From NCBI GenBank assembly GCA_002395775.1, contig DGUV01000003.1:41215-68886 (forward strand): a stretch of DNA of 27,672 bases, written 5' to 3'. The DNA is from Prevotellaceae bacterium UBA4301 (GTDB lineage Bacteria; Bacteroidota; Bacteroidia; Bacteroidales; Bacteroidaceae). The notes beneath the pieces are model-generated. The model did no database searches. It was not told the origin of the DNA and worked only from the letters and a program-made list of their open reading frames with translations. The position numbers were made by a program, and so were the translations under genes. This document shows positions 1 to 6,603 of the stretch, piece after piece; within the stretch, counting starts at the first letter, position 1, and every line of letters starts with the position of its first letter.

Positions 1-1493
1 CCGACAACTGGATGTGGCCCCGGCAGACGTGCGACTTCAGCGTCTTCCGCATCTATGCCGACAAGGACGGCAATCCGGCCGAATACAGTAAGGACAATGT
101 GCCTTTGAAGGCAAAGAGGTATGCTAAGGTCTGCATCGATGGCTTCCAGCCTGGCGACTACTGCATGACGGTGGGTTATCCTGGAAGCACCGACCGCTAC
201 CTTTCTTCTTATGGAATCAACGAACGCGTCAACGGCACAAACATCTCCATGATAGACGTGCGTGGCAAGAAGCAGGAGGTGTGGAAGAAGTGGATGGACT
301 CGGACCGCGCCATCGCCATCAAGTATGCCTCGAAGTTTGCTTCCTCCAGCAACTACTGGAAGAACTCCATCGGCATGAACAAAGCCGTGAAGGAACTGAA
401 CGTCATCGGTCAGAAGCAGGAATTGGAAGAGAACATCCGTCGTTGGTATGGTAAGGACAAGCGTCTTGACAATCGCTTCGGCACCATGTTCGGAGAACTG
501 GAGAAAGCCTACGGCAATCGGTTTGAACCGATGCGTGCCTACGGATTCTTCTCCGAGACCTTCCTGCGAGGCATCGAACTGCGCCGCGTGGCTGCTATCC
601 TTGCCTCGAAGCCTAATGACATGGATTCGACAGAGGTTGCCCAGACGCGCGAACAGCTGCAGGCTTTCTATAAGGACTATGATGCCCGTGTGGATGAAGA
701 GACGATGGCTGTACTGCTCGACAACTATCGCCAGCAAGTGGGCAAGGAGTATCTGCCTTCTGTATATAATGATGTAGATAGCCTCTTCAAAGGTGACACT
801 AAGGCTTACGCCCACGATATCTTCTCTAAGACGGCTTTGACCGACATCAGTTGCCTCGACAAACTGATTGCCGACAGCACGCTTCGCGACACCGACCCGA
901 TGTTCAAGTATTACGAGGGCGTTCGCGACTTCCAGACAGATATCGCCAAGCGCATACGTGGCGACCGTCAGACCATCGACTACAACGAACACATGCTGAC
1001 CCAGGCCATTCTGGAGCGCGACCAGGAAACTCCGCACTACAGCGATGCCAACTTCTCGCTTCGTCTCTCTTATGGTTACATTCAGGACTACACGGCTGGC
1101 AGTCAGCACTTCGACTACTTCACCAATGCCCAGAGCCTTCTGGACAAGGCTGCCCGCCAGGCTGAGATTGAGGACTACAAATTGGAGGAGGACATCGTCT
1201 CGCTGATTAAGAAGCGCGACTTTGGCCGCTATGCCGACAAGAAGGATAAGGACCTCCACCTCTGTTTCCTCTCGAACAACGACATCACGGGCGGCAACTC
1301 TGGCTCTCCCATGTTCAACGGCAAGGGCGAACTCATCGGTCTGGCCTTCGACGGCAACTGGGAAGCCATGTCGGGCGACATCACCTTCAATCCCGACCTC
1401 CAGCGCTGCATCGGCGTCGATATCCGCTTCGTGCTCTACCTCATCGACAAGTGGGGCCACGCCGACCGCCTCATAAAGGAGCTGGGGCTGTAA
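1..1493 (+). CDS. dpp7: S46 family dipeptidyl-peptidase, DPP7-like, 5'-truncated
   Basis: This is the C-terminal ~496 residues of a periplasmic serine dipeptidyl-peptidase. Such enzymes release dipeptides from peptides for amino-acid uptake in Bacteroidetes. The reading frame is open from base 3, so the signal peptide and catalytic His lie outside the window. The nucleophile motif GGNSGSP is present, with its Ser codon at 1299-1301. Eighteen codons later is Gly (codon 1353) in the context FDGNWEAMSGD. In this family Gly at that site marks DPP7 (hydrophobic P1), whereas DPP11 (acidic P1) has Arg. The segment normally reading PRHTGDF, which holds the probable catalytic Asp, here reads PRQTCDF (about 18-38), so Asp is kept but the neighbouring His and Gly are replaced. 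Family assignment is firm; DPP7-type specificity is inferred from one residue. Confidence 0.93.
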   Translation, partial: DNWMWPRQTCDFSVFRIYADKDGNPAEYSKDNVPLKAKRYAKVCIDGFQPGDYCMTVGYPGSTDRYLSSYGINERVNGTNISMIDVRGKKQEVWKKWMDSDRAIAIKYASKFASSSNYWKNSIGMNKAVKELNVIGQKQELEENIRRWYGKDKRLDNRFGTMFGELEKAYGNRFEPMRAYGFFSETFLRGIELRRVAAILASKPNDMDSTEVAQTREQLQAFYKDYDARVDEETMAVLLDNYRQQVGKEYLPSVYNDVDSLFKGDTKAYAHDIFSKTALTDISCLDKLIADSTLRDTDPMFKYYEGVRDFQTDIAKRIRGDRQTIDYNEHMLTQAILERDQETPHYSDANFSLRLSYGYIQDYTAGSQHFDYFTNAQSLLDKAARQAEIEDYKLEEDIVSLIKKRDFGRYADKKDKDLHLCFLSNNDITGGNSGSPMFNGKGELIGLAFDGNWEAMSGDITFNPDLQRCIGVDIRFVLYLIDKWGHADRLIKELGL

Positions 1494-1512
1494 CACATTT
1501 TTTGTGATTTTC

Positions 1513-1542
1513 TTGTAATTTCTCAGGTGCTTCCCGCATCTA
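1513..1542 (+). promoter_or_regulatory. Possible ECF-type promoter upstream of the sigma factor gene
   Basis: TTGTAATTT at 1513-1521 and CGCATCTA at 1535-1542 resemble, from memory of the family, the GTAAC-like -35 and CGTCTA-like -10 elements of promoters read by Bacteroidetes ECF sigma factors. The site lies 24 bp before the sigma gene and would fit autoregulation. A short inverted repeat CCCG/CGGG (1533-1547) overlaps the -10. The match is imperfect. Confidence 0.3.
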
Positions 1543-1565
1543 ACGGGTAAAAACGAACGAAAAAG

Positions 1566-2054
1566 ATGAAGCATCAAGACGATAATAGTCAGAAGTTCGC
1601 CCAGTTAGTGCGGGAGCACAAGAGCACCATCTACACGGTGTGCTACATGTTTTCTCATGACGAAGAGGAAGTCAACGACCTGTTTCAGGAGACGCTGATC
1701 AACATGTGGAAAGGCATCGACAGTTTCCGGGAAGAAAGTAAGATCAGCACCTGGATCTATCGCGTGGCACTGAACACATGTCTCCTGCAGGAGCGTAAGA
1801 AAAGGAAAGAGGTGAAGAAGGTGCCTCTGACCATGGACATCAACTTCTTCGAAGACCGTGACGTCAACAGCACACAAGTGCGAATGCTCCACCAGCGCAT
1901 CGGCAAACTTGGCCTCGTCGACAGGGCCTTGGTGATGATGTGGCTGGAGGGTATGAACTATGAGGAGATAGGTGCCGTGATGGGCATCTCCGCACAGAAC
2001 GTGGGTGTAAAGTTGTTCAGAATCAAGGAACAACTGAAGAGAATGCAAAGTTAA
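1566..2054 (+). CDS. ECF-type RNA polymerase sigma factor
   Basis: A 162-residue sigma-70 family protein of the extracytoplasmic-function type, with only regions 2 and 4. Region 2 spans about residues 10-80 and includes DLFQETLINMWKGIDSF and the -10 recognition helix STWIYRVALNTCL. Region 4 spans about 105-158 with the helix-turn-helix MNYEEIGAVMGIS followed by the recognition helix AQNVGVKLFRIKEQL. It would direct RNA polymerase to a small regulon. The next gene starts 21 bp downstream and encodes a membrane protein, so the pair is probably an operon. That partner lacks a recognisable zinc-binding anti-sigma motif, so any anti-sigma role is only suggested by position. Family is clear, regulon unknown. 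Confidence 0.95.
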   Translation: MKHQDDNSQKFAQLVREHKSTIYTVCYMFSHDEEEVNDLFQETLINMWKGIDSFREESKISTWIYRVALNTCLLQERKKRKEVKKVPLTMDINFFEDRDVNSTQVRMLHQRIGKLGLVDRALVMMWLEGMNYEEIGAVMGISAQNVGVKLFRIKEQLKRMQS

Positions 2055-2075
2055 ACCAGAAAAAGTTACAAGAAA

Positions 2076-2651
2076 ATGAAAGAAATGGATTTCGAGGAAA
2101 TGCGCAACCAGTTTGCCATCCTCAAGGAACAACTTCAGCATCAGGAAATCGTCAGTGACCGCCTACTGCGCGAGACGATGAAGGCTAAGAAAAACGCTAT
2201 CAATAGTGCAAAGCGGCTTACGTATGGGTGTGTCATATTCTGCCTGCTGATAATGCCACTGAACTATTTCGCTCATTCGTGGAGCCTGCCGTTTACCATT
2301 GGCACCTGCGTGCTTATGCTGTTCTGTGCTGCTCTCGTCCACTACATCCACCAACCCGTGGACGAACTCAACCTGATGAAGGACGACCTCTCCACCGTGG
2401 CCCACGTGATGGCCAAGTTCAAGAAGCAATACAACCAGCAACTCTACTATTGGTCGCTCGTCATCCTGATACCTTGGACCATCTGGGCTTGCCACGACTT
2501 CATCTCGATGCACAACATTGAGGCACATCATCGCTGGCTGTTGGTGATTCCCATCCTTGTCGGTGAGGCCATTGGTTTAGGCATCGGACTTCATTTCCAC
2601 TTCAAGGCCGTGAATGCTGCTCAGGACATCATCGACCAGATAGAGGACTGA
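2076..2651 (+). CDS. Four-helix membrane protein co-encoded with the sigma factor
   Basis: A 191-residue protein with a charged, probably coiled-coil N terminus (residues 1-45, rich in Glu, Lys and Gln) and four hydrophobic segments at about 49-66, 70-90, 124-142 and 152-173. The segments form two pairs separated by an amphipathic stretch (about 91-120), and a short acidic C-terminal tail follows. No catalytic or metal-binding motif is visible. It starts 21 bp after the sigma factor gene on the same strand. Membrane partners encoded after ECF sigma genes often control them, so a regulatory role is possible, but nothing in the sequence proves it. I do not recognise a named family. Confidence 0.8.
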   Translation: MKEMDFEEMRNQFAILKEQLQHQEIVSDRLLRETMKAKKNAINSAKRLTYGCVIFCLLIMPLNYFAHSWSLPFTIGTCVLMLFCAALVHYIHQPVDELNLMKDDLSTVAHVMAKFKKQYNQQLYYWSLVILIPWTIWACHDFISMHNIEAHHRWLLVIPILVGEAIGLGIGLHFHFKAVNAAQDIIDQIED

Positions 2652-2692
2652 TGACTTACGCCCCTTAGTGTGGCAACTTAGGGAAAAGTATG

Positions 2693-2723
2693 GCCCCCAC
2701 TACCTCTCGCAGGCGGTGGGGGC
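2693..2723. terminator. Hairpin between convergent genes
   Basis: GCCCCCAC (2693-2700) pairs perfectly with GTGGGGGC (2716-2723) around a 15-nt loop. It follows the sigma/membrane operon by about 40 bp and precedes the 3' end of a minus-strand gene. The plus side lacks a T-tract. On the minus strand it is followed by CATACTTTT, so it would work better for minus-strand transcripts. A bidirectional terminator is the simplest reading. Confidence 0.5.
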
Positions 2724-2766
2724 TTGACATTATTAACTTAACCAAAACAAAAAACGTTTGGTGTGG

Positions 2767-2774
2767 CAAAGGTA
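2767..2774 (-). promoter_or_regulatory. Orphan -7-like box (TACCTTTG), minus strand
   Basis: TACCTTTG on the minus strand matches the Bacteroidetes -7 consensus. It would start a transcript near 2761 running towards the hairpin at 2693-2723, with no gene between. An additional small inverted repeat, ACCAAA/TTTGGT (2741-2762), lies just downstream of the predicted start. No convincing -33 element is seen at the standard distance. Confidence 0.3.
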
Positions 2775-2849
2775 GGGATTATCGGGAAAAGGAACAGAGC
2801 CAAAACTGAATCATTTCGGCTTCGTTTTTAGACCATTTTAGAGATGTGC

Positions 2850-3509
2850 TTATCTCAAACCTTCCAGCTGACCCAAGTCATGTAGGTCAATCTTGTCGGT
2901 TAATCGCTTCCATACGAGGCGTTGAGTCGAAGATTCAGGGGCCAGGCCATAGACTCCGAGGAAGGTGTATTTGTCTTTGTGGATTCCTTTCATGAAGGTG
3001 ATGCGCAGCTCTCGGAACGAGATGGCGCGCAGGTAGTTGTCGGCATTACGCTCGGCTGGGTTGATGGTGGCATCGTGGGGCGTCCACCACTCGGTGATGG
3101 TAGGCATTAGCAGTGAAGGGTCGCCCTCGTTGTGCCATTCGGGATGATTGTATTCGGGGCTCCAGATGATGATGCCCAAGTGGTCGGGCAGAGGCTGGCT
3201 CCATGGCATGTGATTTTCTGTGAAGATACCAAAGAAGGCAAAATAGTCGTTGAGTGAAACGAAGGTCTGTCCTTTCAGGATGACTCTTTGGCTCTTCGCC
3301 GAAACGTAGCTTTGCAGTATGTCGAGTGTGATTTTCCGTGGTTGTCTTACGGCAGGAAAGTATCCCCACAGACGTTTCAACGTACTGGGGGAGAGTGTTT
3401 GGTGCACCAGTTGAAAGATGTCGTCCGACAGAGCCTGGAAATCCTTGGGGGTGGACATCGGGCTCCCCCAGATCCTTTCGATATACCTTAAAAGCCGTTC
3501 CTGCTCCAT
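2850..3509 (-). CDS. Unrecognised protein with a TLKRLWGY motif
   Basis: A 219-residue soluble protein with no signal peptide or membrane segment. The N-terminal part (about 1-75) holds LSPSTLKRLWGYF followed by ITLDILQSYV. This arrangement recurs in uncharacterised Bacteroidetes proteins and looks like a small helical, possibly DNA-binding, module. The C-terminal half is rich in aromatic residues (EWWTPHD, FRELRITFMKGI, KYTFLGVYGL) and ends with a VWKRLTDKIDL-type segment. I cannot assign a function. The gene begins 4 bp after the stop of the flippase gene on the same strand, so the two are probably co-transcribed. Its codon usage looks less GC-rich than that of its neighbours. Confidence 0.75.
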   Translation of the reverse strand: MEQERLLRYIERIWGSPMSTPKDFQALSDDIFQLVHQTLSPSTLKRLWGYFPAVRQPRKITLDILQSYVSAKSQRVILKGQTFVSLNDYFAFFGIFTENHMPWSQPLPDHLGIIIWSPEYNHPEWHNEGDPSLLMPTITEWWTPHDATINPAERNADNYLRAISFRELRITFMKGIHKDKYTFLGVYGLAPESSTQRLVWKRLTDKIDLHDLGQLEGLR

Positions 3510-3513
3510 GTCG

Positions 3514-5070
3514 TCATTTTTTCCTTATCTCATGCCAATAGACGTGGCCACAGAAGGCGAGGATGAGCAGCGTGTTGATGAACAGTCGCAGGGCCAGGTG
3601 CCACTCGCTCGTGAAGTGCATGGCGGCATAGAACAGGGCCGTCAGCAGGACATACACGGCGATGCTCTTCATGGGGTAGGGGATGGGATTCTTCACCTGC
3701 CCGACGATGTAGGAGAGCACCATGGCCGTTCCGTAGCCGGCCACGCCGCCCCAGGCGCAGGCCATGTAGCTGTACTGGGGTATGAAGAAATAGTTGACGG
3801 CAAACAGTACGGCGCAGCCTGTCAGCGAGAACCAGGCGCCGTAGATGGTTTTGTCGATGAGCTTGTACCAGAACGAGAGGTTGAAATAGACACCCATCAT
3901 GATCTCGGCCACCATGACGATGGGCACCACCTGCATACCCTCGCGATAGCCCTTGCCCAGGATGAGTTGCAGAACGTCGATGTAACCCATCACGCACAGG
4001 AAGGCCAACAGGGTGAAGATGAGGAAGTACTTCATGGCCACGGCATAGTATTCCGTGCTGTCCTTGTCCTTCGCCTTGGCAAAGACGATGGGCTCGTAGG
4101 CATAGCGGAAGGCCTGGGTTATCATGGCCATAATCATGGCTATCTTCACGCAGCCGCCGTAGATGCCCAGCTGCACGTTGGCCTCGGCCTTGTCAGGATA
4201 TACCAGCGGGAACATAATCTTGTCGGCCACCTGGTTGAGTATGCCTGCCACGCCCAGGATGAGTATGGGCCACGAATAGGACAGCATACGGCGGAGCAGG
4301 GCCCAGTCGAAGTGCCAGCGAATCTTGAACAACTCGGGCAGGAAGAGTGCCGAGATGATGCTCGTGCAAGCCAGGTTAATGGCAAAGACATAGAAGACGC
4401 TGGTCTTGTGCAGAACGACGAAGTAGAGGACGTTCAGGGCTATATTAAAGAAGATGAACAGCAACTTCAGGGTGGCAAAGCGGATGGGACGCTTCTGGAA
4501 CCGCAGGTAGGAGAAGGGCAGCGCCTGCAGGGCATCCATGGCCACCACTACGGCCATCATGAGCAGATAGTTGTGATGCTCGGTATAGCCCAGCGTGTCG
4601 GCTATGGGGGTGATGAATCCGAAGATGCCTATGAGGAACAGGGCCGTGAGCGTGGCTATCAAGGCGAAGCCCGTAGAGAAGACAGTGTCGGGCCAAGACC
4701 CTCCCCCAACCCTCCCTTGTAGGGAGGGCGCAGATACGTTCGTCCCCTGATTGCTCCCCGCCTTACATGGCTGTGGGGAGGGGCTGTCGTTGGCAAAGCG
4801 GAACAGCGTCGTTTCCATGCCGAAGGTCAGCAGCACCAGAATGAGTGCCGTGTAGGCATAGACGTTGGTCGAAATGCCGTAGTCGCCCGATTCGGTGGGC
4901 ATGTAGTGGGTGTAGAGGGGTACGAGCAGATAATTGAGGAATCGCCCTATGATGCTCGACATGCCATAGATGGCTGTATCTTTGAACAAACGAGAAACAG
5001 ACCCTCCCCCTTTCCCCTTCCTTGCAGGGCGGGGAGTAGTTACATTTGTTGATTGGGTATTATTCATCAT
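3514..5070 (-). CDS. Polysaccharide flippase (Wzx/MATE-like) with repeat-derived insert
   Basis: A 518-residue polytopic inner-membrane protein of the polysaccharide biosynthesis/O-antigen flippase family. It would move lipid-linked sugar units across the inner membrane. About 12-14 hydrophobic segments are visible, starting with the conserved amphipathic helix and SIIGRFLNYLLVPLYTHYM (about 40-57). Two stretches do not look like the family: residues 11-25 (Pro/Arg/Lys/Gly-rich) and about 96-127 (includes SPSPQP, SLQGRVGGGS). Both are encoded by copies of a GC-rich palindromic repeat found elsewhere in the window. The second insert lies between two predicted membrane helices and is in frame. 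No other glycan genes are next to it. The start at 5070 gives a repeat-encoded N terminus; an internal start before VSRLFKDTAIYG is possible but has no Met. Confidence 0.88.
   Translation of the reverse strand: MMNNTQSTNVTTPRPARKGKGGGSVSRLFKDTAIYGMSSIIGRFLNYLLVPLYTHYMPTESGDYGISTNVYAYTALILVLLTFGMETTLFRFANDSPSPQPCKAGSNQGTNVSAPSLQGRVGGGSWPDTVFSTGFALIATLTALFLIGIFGFITPIADTLGYTEHHNYLLMMAVVVAMDALQALPFSYLRFQKRPIRFATLKLLFIFFNIALNVLYFVVLHKTSVFYVFAINLACTSIISALFLPELFKIRWHFDWALLRRMLSYSWPILILGVAGILNQVADKIMFPLVYPDKAEANVQLGIYGGCVKIAMIMAMITQAFRYAYEPIVFAKAKDKDSTEYYAVAMKYFLIFTLLAFLCVMGYIDVLQLILGKGYREGMQVVPIVMVAEIMMGVYFNLSFWYKLIDKTIYGAWFSLTGCAVLFAVNYFFIPQYSYMACAWGGVAGYGTAMVLSYIVGQVKNPIPYPMKSIAVYVLLTALFYAAMHFTSEWHLALRLFINTLLILAFCGHVYWHEIRKK
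4696..4786. repeat. Inverted pair of GC-rich palindromic repeats inside the flippase gene
   Basis: The first copy (4696-4728) contains CCCTCCCT (4710-4717) facing AGGGAGGG (4721-4728) around a 3-nt loop. The second, inverted and less perfect, has CTCCCC (4754-4759) facing GGGGAG (4775-4780). Together they encode the foreign-looking stretch at about residues 96-127 of the flippase. The same core recurs at 5000, 5147, 9727, 20972, 21635 and 21722. Confidence 0.7.
5000..5037. repeat. Degenerate GC-rich palindromic repeat in the flippase 5' end
   Basis: This copy begins GACCCTCCCC and ends GCGGGGAGTAG, the same ends as the intergenic copy at 9727-9765. Its hairpin is imperfect. It encodes residues 11-25 of the flippase, a Pro/Lys/Gly-rich stretch before the first conserved helix. 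Confidence 0.5.
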
Positions 5071-5146
5071 ATATATTATGTTGCACTATTCTATTCCTAT
5101 ATATATTATATAGCTTTTTCTTTTTATCTTTATGCCAGTGAATACG

Positions 5147-5177
5147 CCCCTCCCTCGGGAGGGGATTGGGGGTGGGG
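5147..5177. repeat. GC-rich palindromic repeat between spmAB-like and flippase genes
   Basis: CCCCTCCC and GGGAGGGG at 5147-5164 form a nearly perfect hairpin with a tiny loop, followed by ATTGGGGGTGGGG. It lies just after the stop codon of the SpmA/SpmB-like gene (minus strand) and may act as a transcription terminator there. It belongs to the family described for 4696 and 21635. Confidence 0.6.
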
Positions 5178-5180
5178 CTT

Positions 5181-6467
5181 CTAATAGAAGAAAAGATACG
5201 CCACTCCGATGGCAGCCAGTACACCCACAAGGTCGGTCAGCAGACCGGCAGCCACGGCATGTCGCGTGTTGCGGACACCCACGGAGCCGAAATAGACGGC
5301 AAGGATGTAGAAGGTGGTGTCCGTGGCACCCTGGAAGATGCACGACAGACGACCCACGAAGGAGTCGGCACCATAGGTGGTCATAGCATCCACCATCATA
5401 CCGCGCGCTCCACTACCGCTCAGGGGTTTCATCAAGGCTGTAGGCAGGGCACCCACGAAGTCGGCATTGATGCCCATGAACTGGAAACCTTTCTCAATGC
5501 CGCTTATGAGCACGTCCATGGCTCCAGAAGCGCGGAATACGCCGATGGCGACCAATATGGCCACCAGGTATGGGATGATGCGTACAGCGGTCTCAAAACC
5601 GCCTTTAGCGCCCTCTATGAAGGCCTCATAGACATTCACCTTTTTGCGCATGCCTGCCACGATGAAGGCCACGATGATGCCGAACAGCAGTACGTTGGCA
5701 ATGGTGGTGCTGTAAAGACTAAGTTGGTCCTTGCCCAGTTGCGTACTCACCCATACCATGCCACTTACCAAGAGGCAAAGGCCCAGCATGGTGCCCATGA
5801 TGGCACGATTGAAGAGGTTTATCCTTTGGTAGAGACTGGTGATGATGATGCCGGCCATCGTGGCGATGGTGGTGGCTATTAATATAGGTATAAAGACGTC
5901 GGTGGGTTGTGCGGCGCCCAGTTGGGCACGATAGACCAGGATGCTGACGGGGATGATGGTCAGTCCGCTGGTGTTCAGCACCAGGAACATAATCATCGGG
6001 TTCGATGCCGTTTCCTTCAGACGCAGCATCTGCTGGTCGTCAATCTCTCCACGCTCTCTTTTAATTTTTAATTTTTCATTTTTAATTTCCTCCATTCCCT
6101 CCATCGCCTTCAGGCCCAAGGGTGTGGCCGCATTGTCCAGTCCCAGCATGTTGGCACCGAGGTTCATGAAGATGTGGCCGAAGACGGGATGTCCTTCGGG
6201 AATCTCAGGGAACAGTCGTTTAAATAGAGGATTAAGCGCGCGCGCGAGGGCGTTGACCAGTCCTCCTTTTTCGCCAATCTTCATGATGCCCATCCACAGG
6301 GCCAGCGTGCCGGTGAGCCCGAGGGAGATTTCGAATGCCGTCTTCGAAGAGGCGAATGTGGAGTCAATAATCGCGGGGAATACTTCAGTATTGCCCATGC
6401 ACAGTTCCACCGTAGCAATAACGAATGCTATGAGGATGAATCCAATCCAAATGTAATTTAGTACCAT
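5181..6467 (-). CDS. Fused SpmA/SpmB-type nucleoside-recognition membrane protein
   Basis: A 428-residue inner-membrane protein with two nucleoside-recognition (Gate) domains in one chain. The N-terminal half is like SpmA (TGTLALWMGIMKIGEKGGL and NMLGLDNAATPLGLKAM). The C-terminal half is like SpmB (EGAKGGFETAVRIIPYLVA, LMKPLSGSGARGM, GATDTTFYILAVYFG). In spore formers the two are separate spore maturation proteins. The fused form is common in non-sporulating Bacteroidetes, where the substrate is unknown. After the conserved GLKAM motif about 18 residues (around 124-142, including KNEKLKIKRERGE) have no counterpart I know in the family, and are encoded by an AT-rich tandem repeat at 6059-6088. 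The start at 6467 lies only a few bases after a -7-like TAATTTTG box within heptamer repeats. Confidence 0.9.
   Translation of the reverse strand: MVLNYIWIGFILIAFVIATVELCMGNTEVFPAIIDSTFASSKTAFEISLGLTGTLALWMGIMKIGEKGGLVNALARALNPLFKRLFPEIPEGHPVFGHIFMNLGANMLGLDNAATPLGLKAMEGMEEIKNEKLKIKRERGEIDDQQMLRLKETASNPMIMFLVLNTSGLTIIPVSILVYRAQLGAAQPTDVFIPILIATTIATMAGIIITSLYQRINLFNRAIMGTMLGLCLLVSGMVWVSTQLGKDQLSLYSTTIANVLLFGIIVAFIVAGMRKKVNVYEAFIEGAKGGFETAVRIIPYLVAILVAIGVFRASGAMDVLISGIEKGFQFMGINADFVGALPTALMKPLSGSGARGMMVDAMTTYGADSFVGRLSCIFQGATDTTFYILAVYFGSVGVRNTRHAVAAGLLTDLVGVLAAIGVAYLFFY
6059..6088. repeat. AT-rich heptamer-like repeat inside the spmAB-like gene
   Basis: On the minus strand this stretch reads as three AAAATTA-type units interrupted by one AAAATGA unit. 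It encodes the Lys/Glu/Ile-rich insertion after GLKAM. The same unit is repeated five times in this gene's own upstream region (6473-6507). A change of one unit would shift the reading frame. Confidence 0.65.
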
Positions 6468-6472
6468 TCTGC

Positions 6473-6507
6473 AAAATTAAAAATTAAAAATTAAAAATTA
6501 AAAATTA
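6473..6507. repeat. Five perfect tandem AAAATTA heptamers upstream of spmAB-like gene
   Basis: Five identical 7-bp units run from 6473 to 6507 with no mismatch. They begin 6 bp upstream of the start codon at 6467, and the first unit supplies the -7-like TAATTTTG box (minus strand, 6479-6472). The array therefore occupies the whole core promoter. Unit number changes would alter promoter spacing. Confidence 0.75.
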
Positions 6508-6534
6508 ATGGAAGGAAAGTGGGGATAGTAGTAT

Positions 6535-6566
6535 AAAAAAAAGAGCCACGAACGAATCCGTGACTC
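6535..6566 (-). terminator. Rho-independent terminator of the OB-fold protein gene
   Basis: On the minus strand a hairpin (arms 6559-6566 and 6543-6550, one mismatch in 8 bp, 8-nt loop) is followed at once by eight T residues (6542-6535). It lies 38 bp after the stop codon at 6604. A second hairpin with 7-bp arms TTCCTCC/GGAGGAA (6574-6590) sits between it and the stop. Confidence 0.85.
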
Positions 6567-6603
6567 CTTTATGTTCCTCCTTGGGAGGAATTAGGTGTGG
6601 TTT

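Noticed and set aside
3418..4722. Long plus-strand frame (434 codons) opposite the flippase
   Set aside because: Its translation is rich in His, Gln, Gly and Glu without domain motifs, typical of the antisense frame of a GC-rich gene; the minus-strand flippase explains the region.
6473..6507. The tandem heptamers as a CRISPR-like or origin iteron array
   Set aside because: Units are 7 bp, purely A/T and contiguous; there is no replication gene nearby. A simple-sequence repeat fits better.
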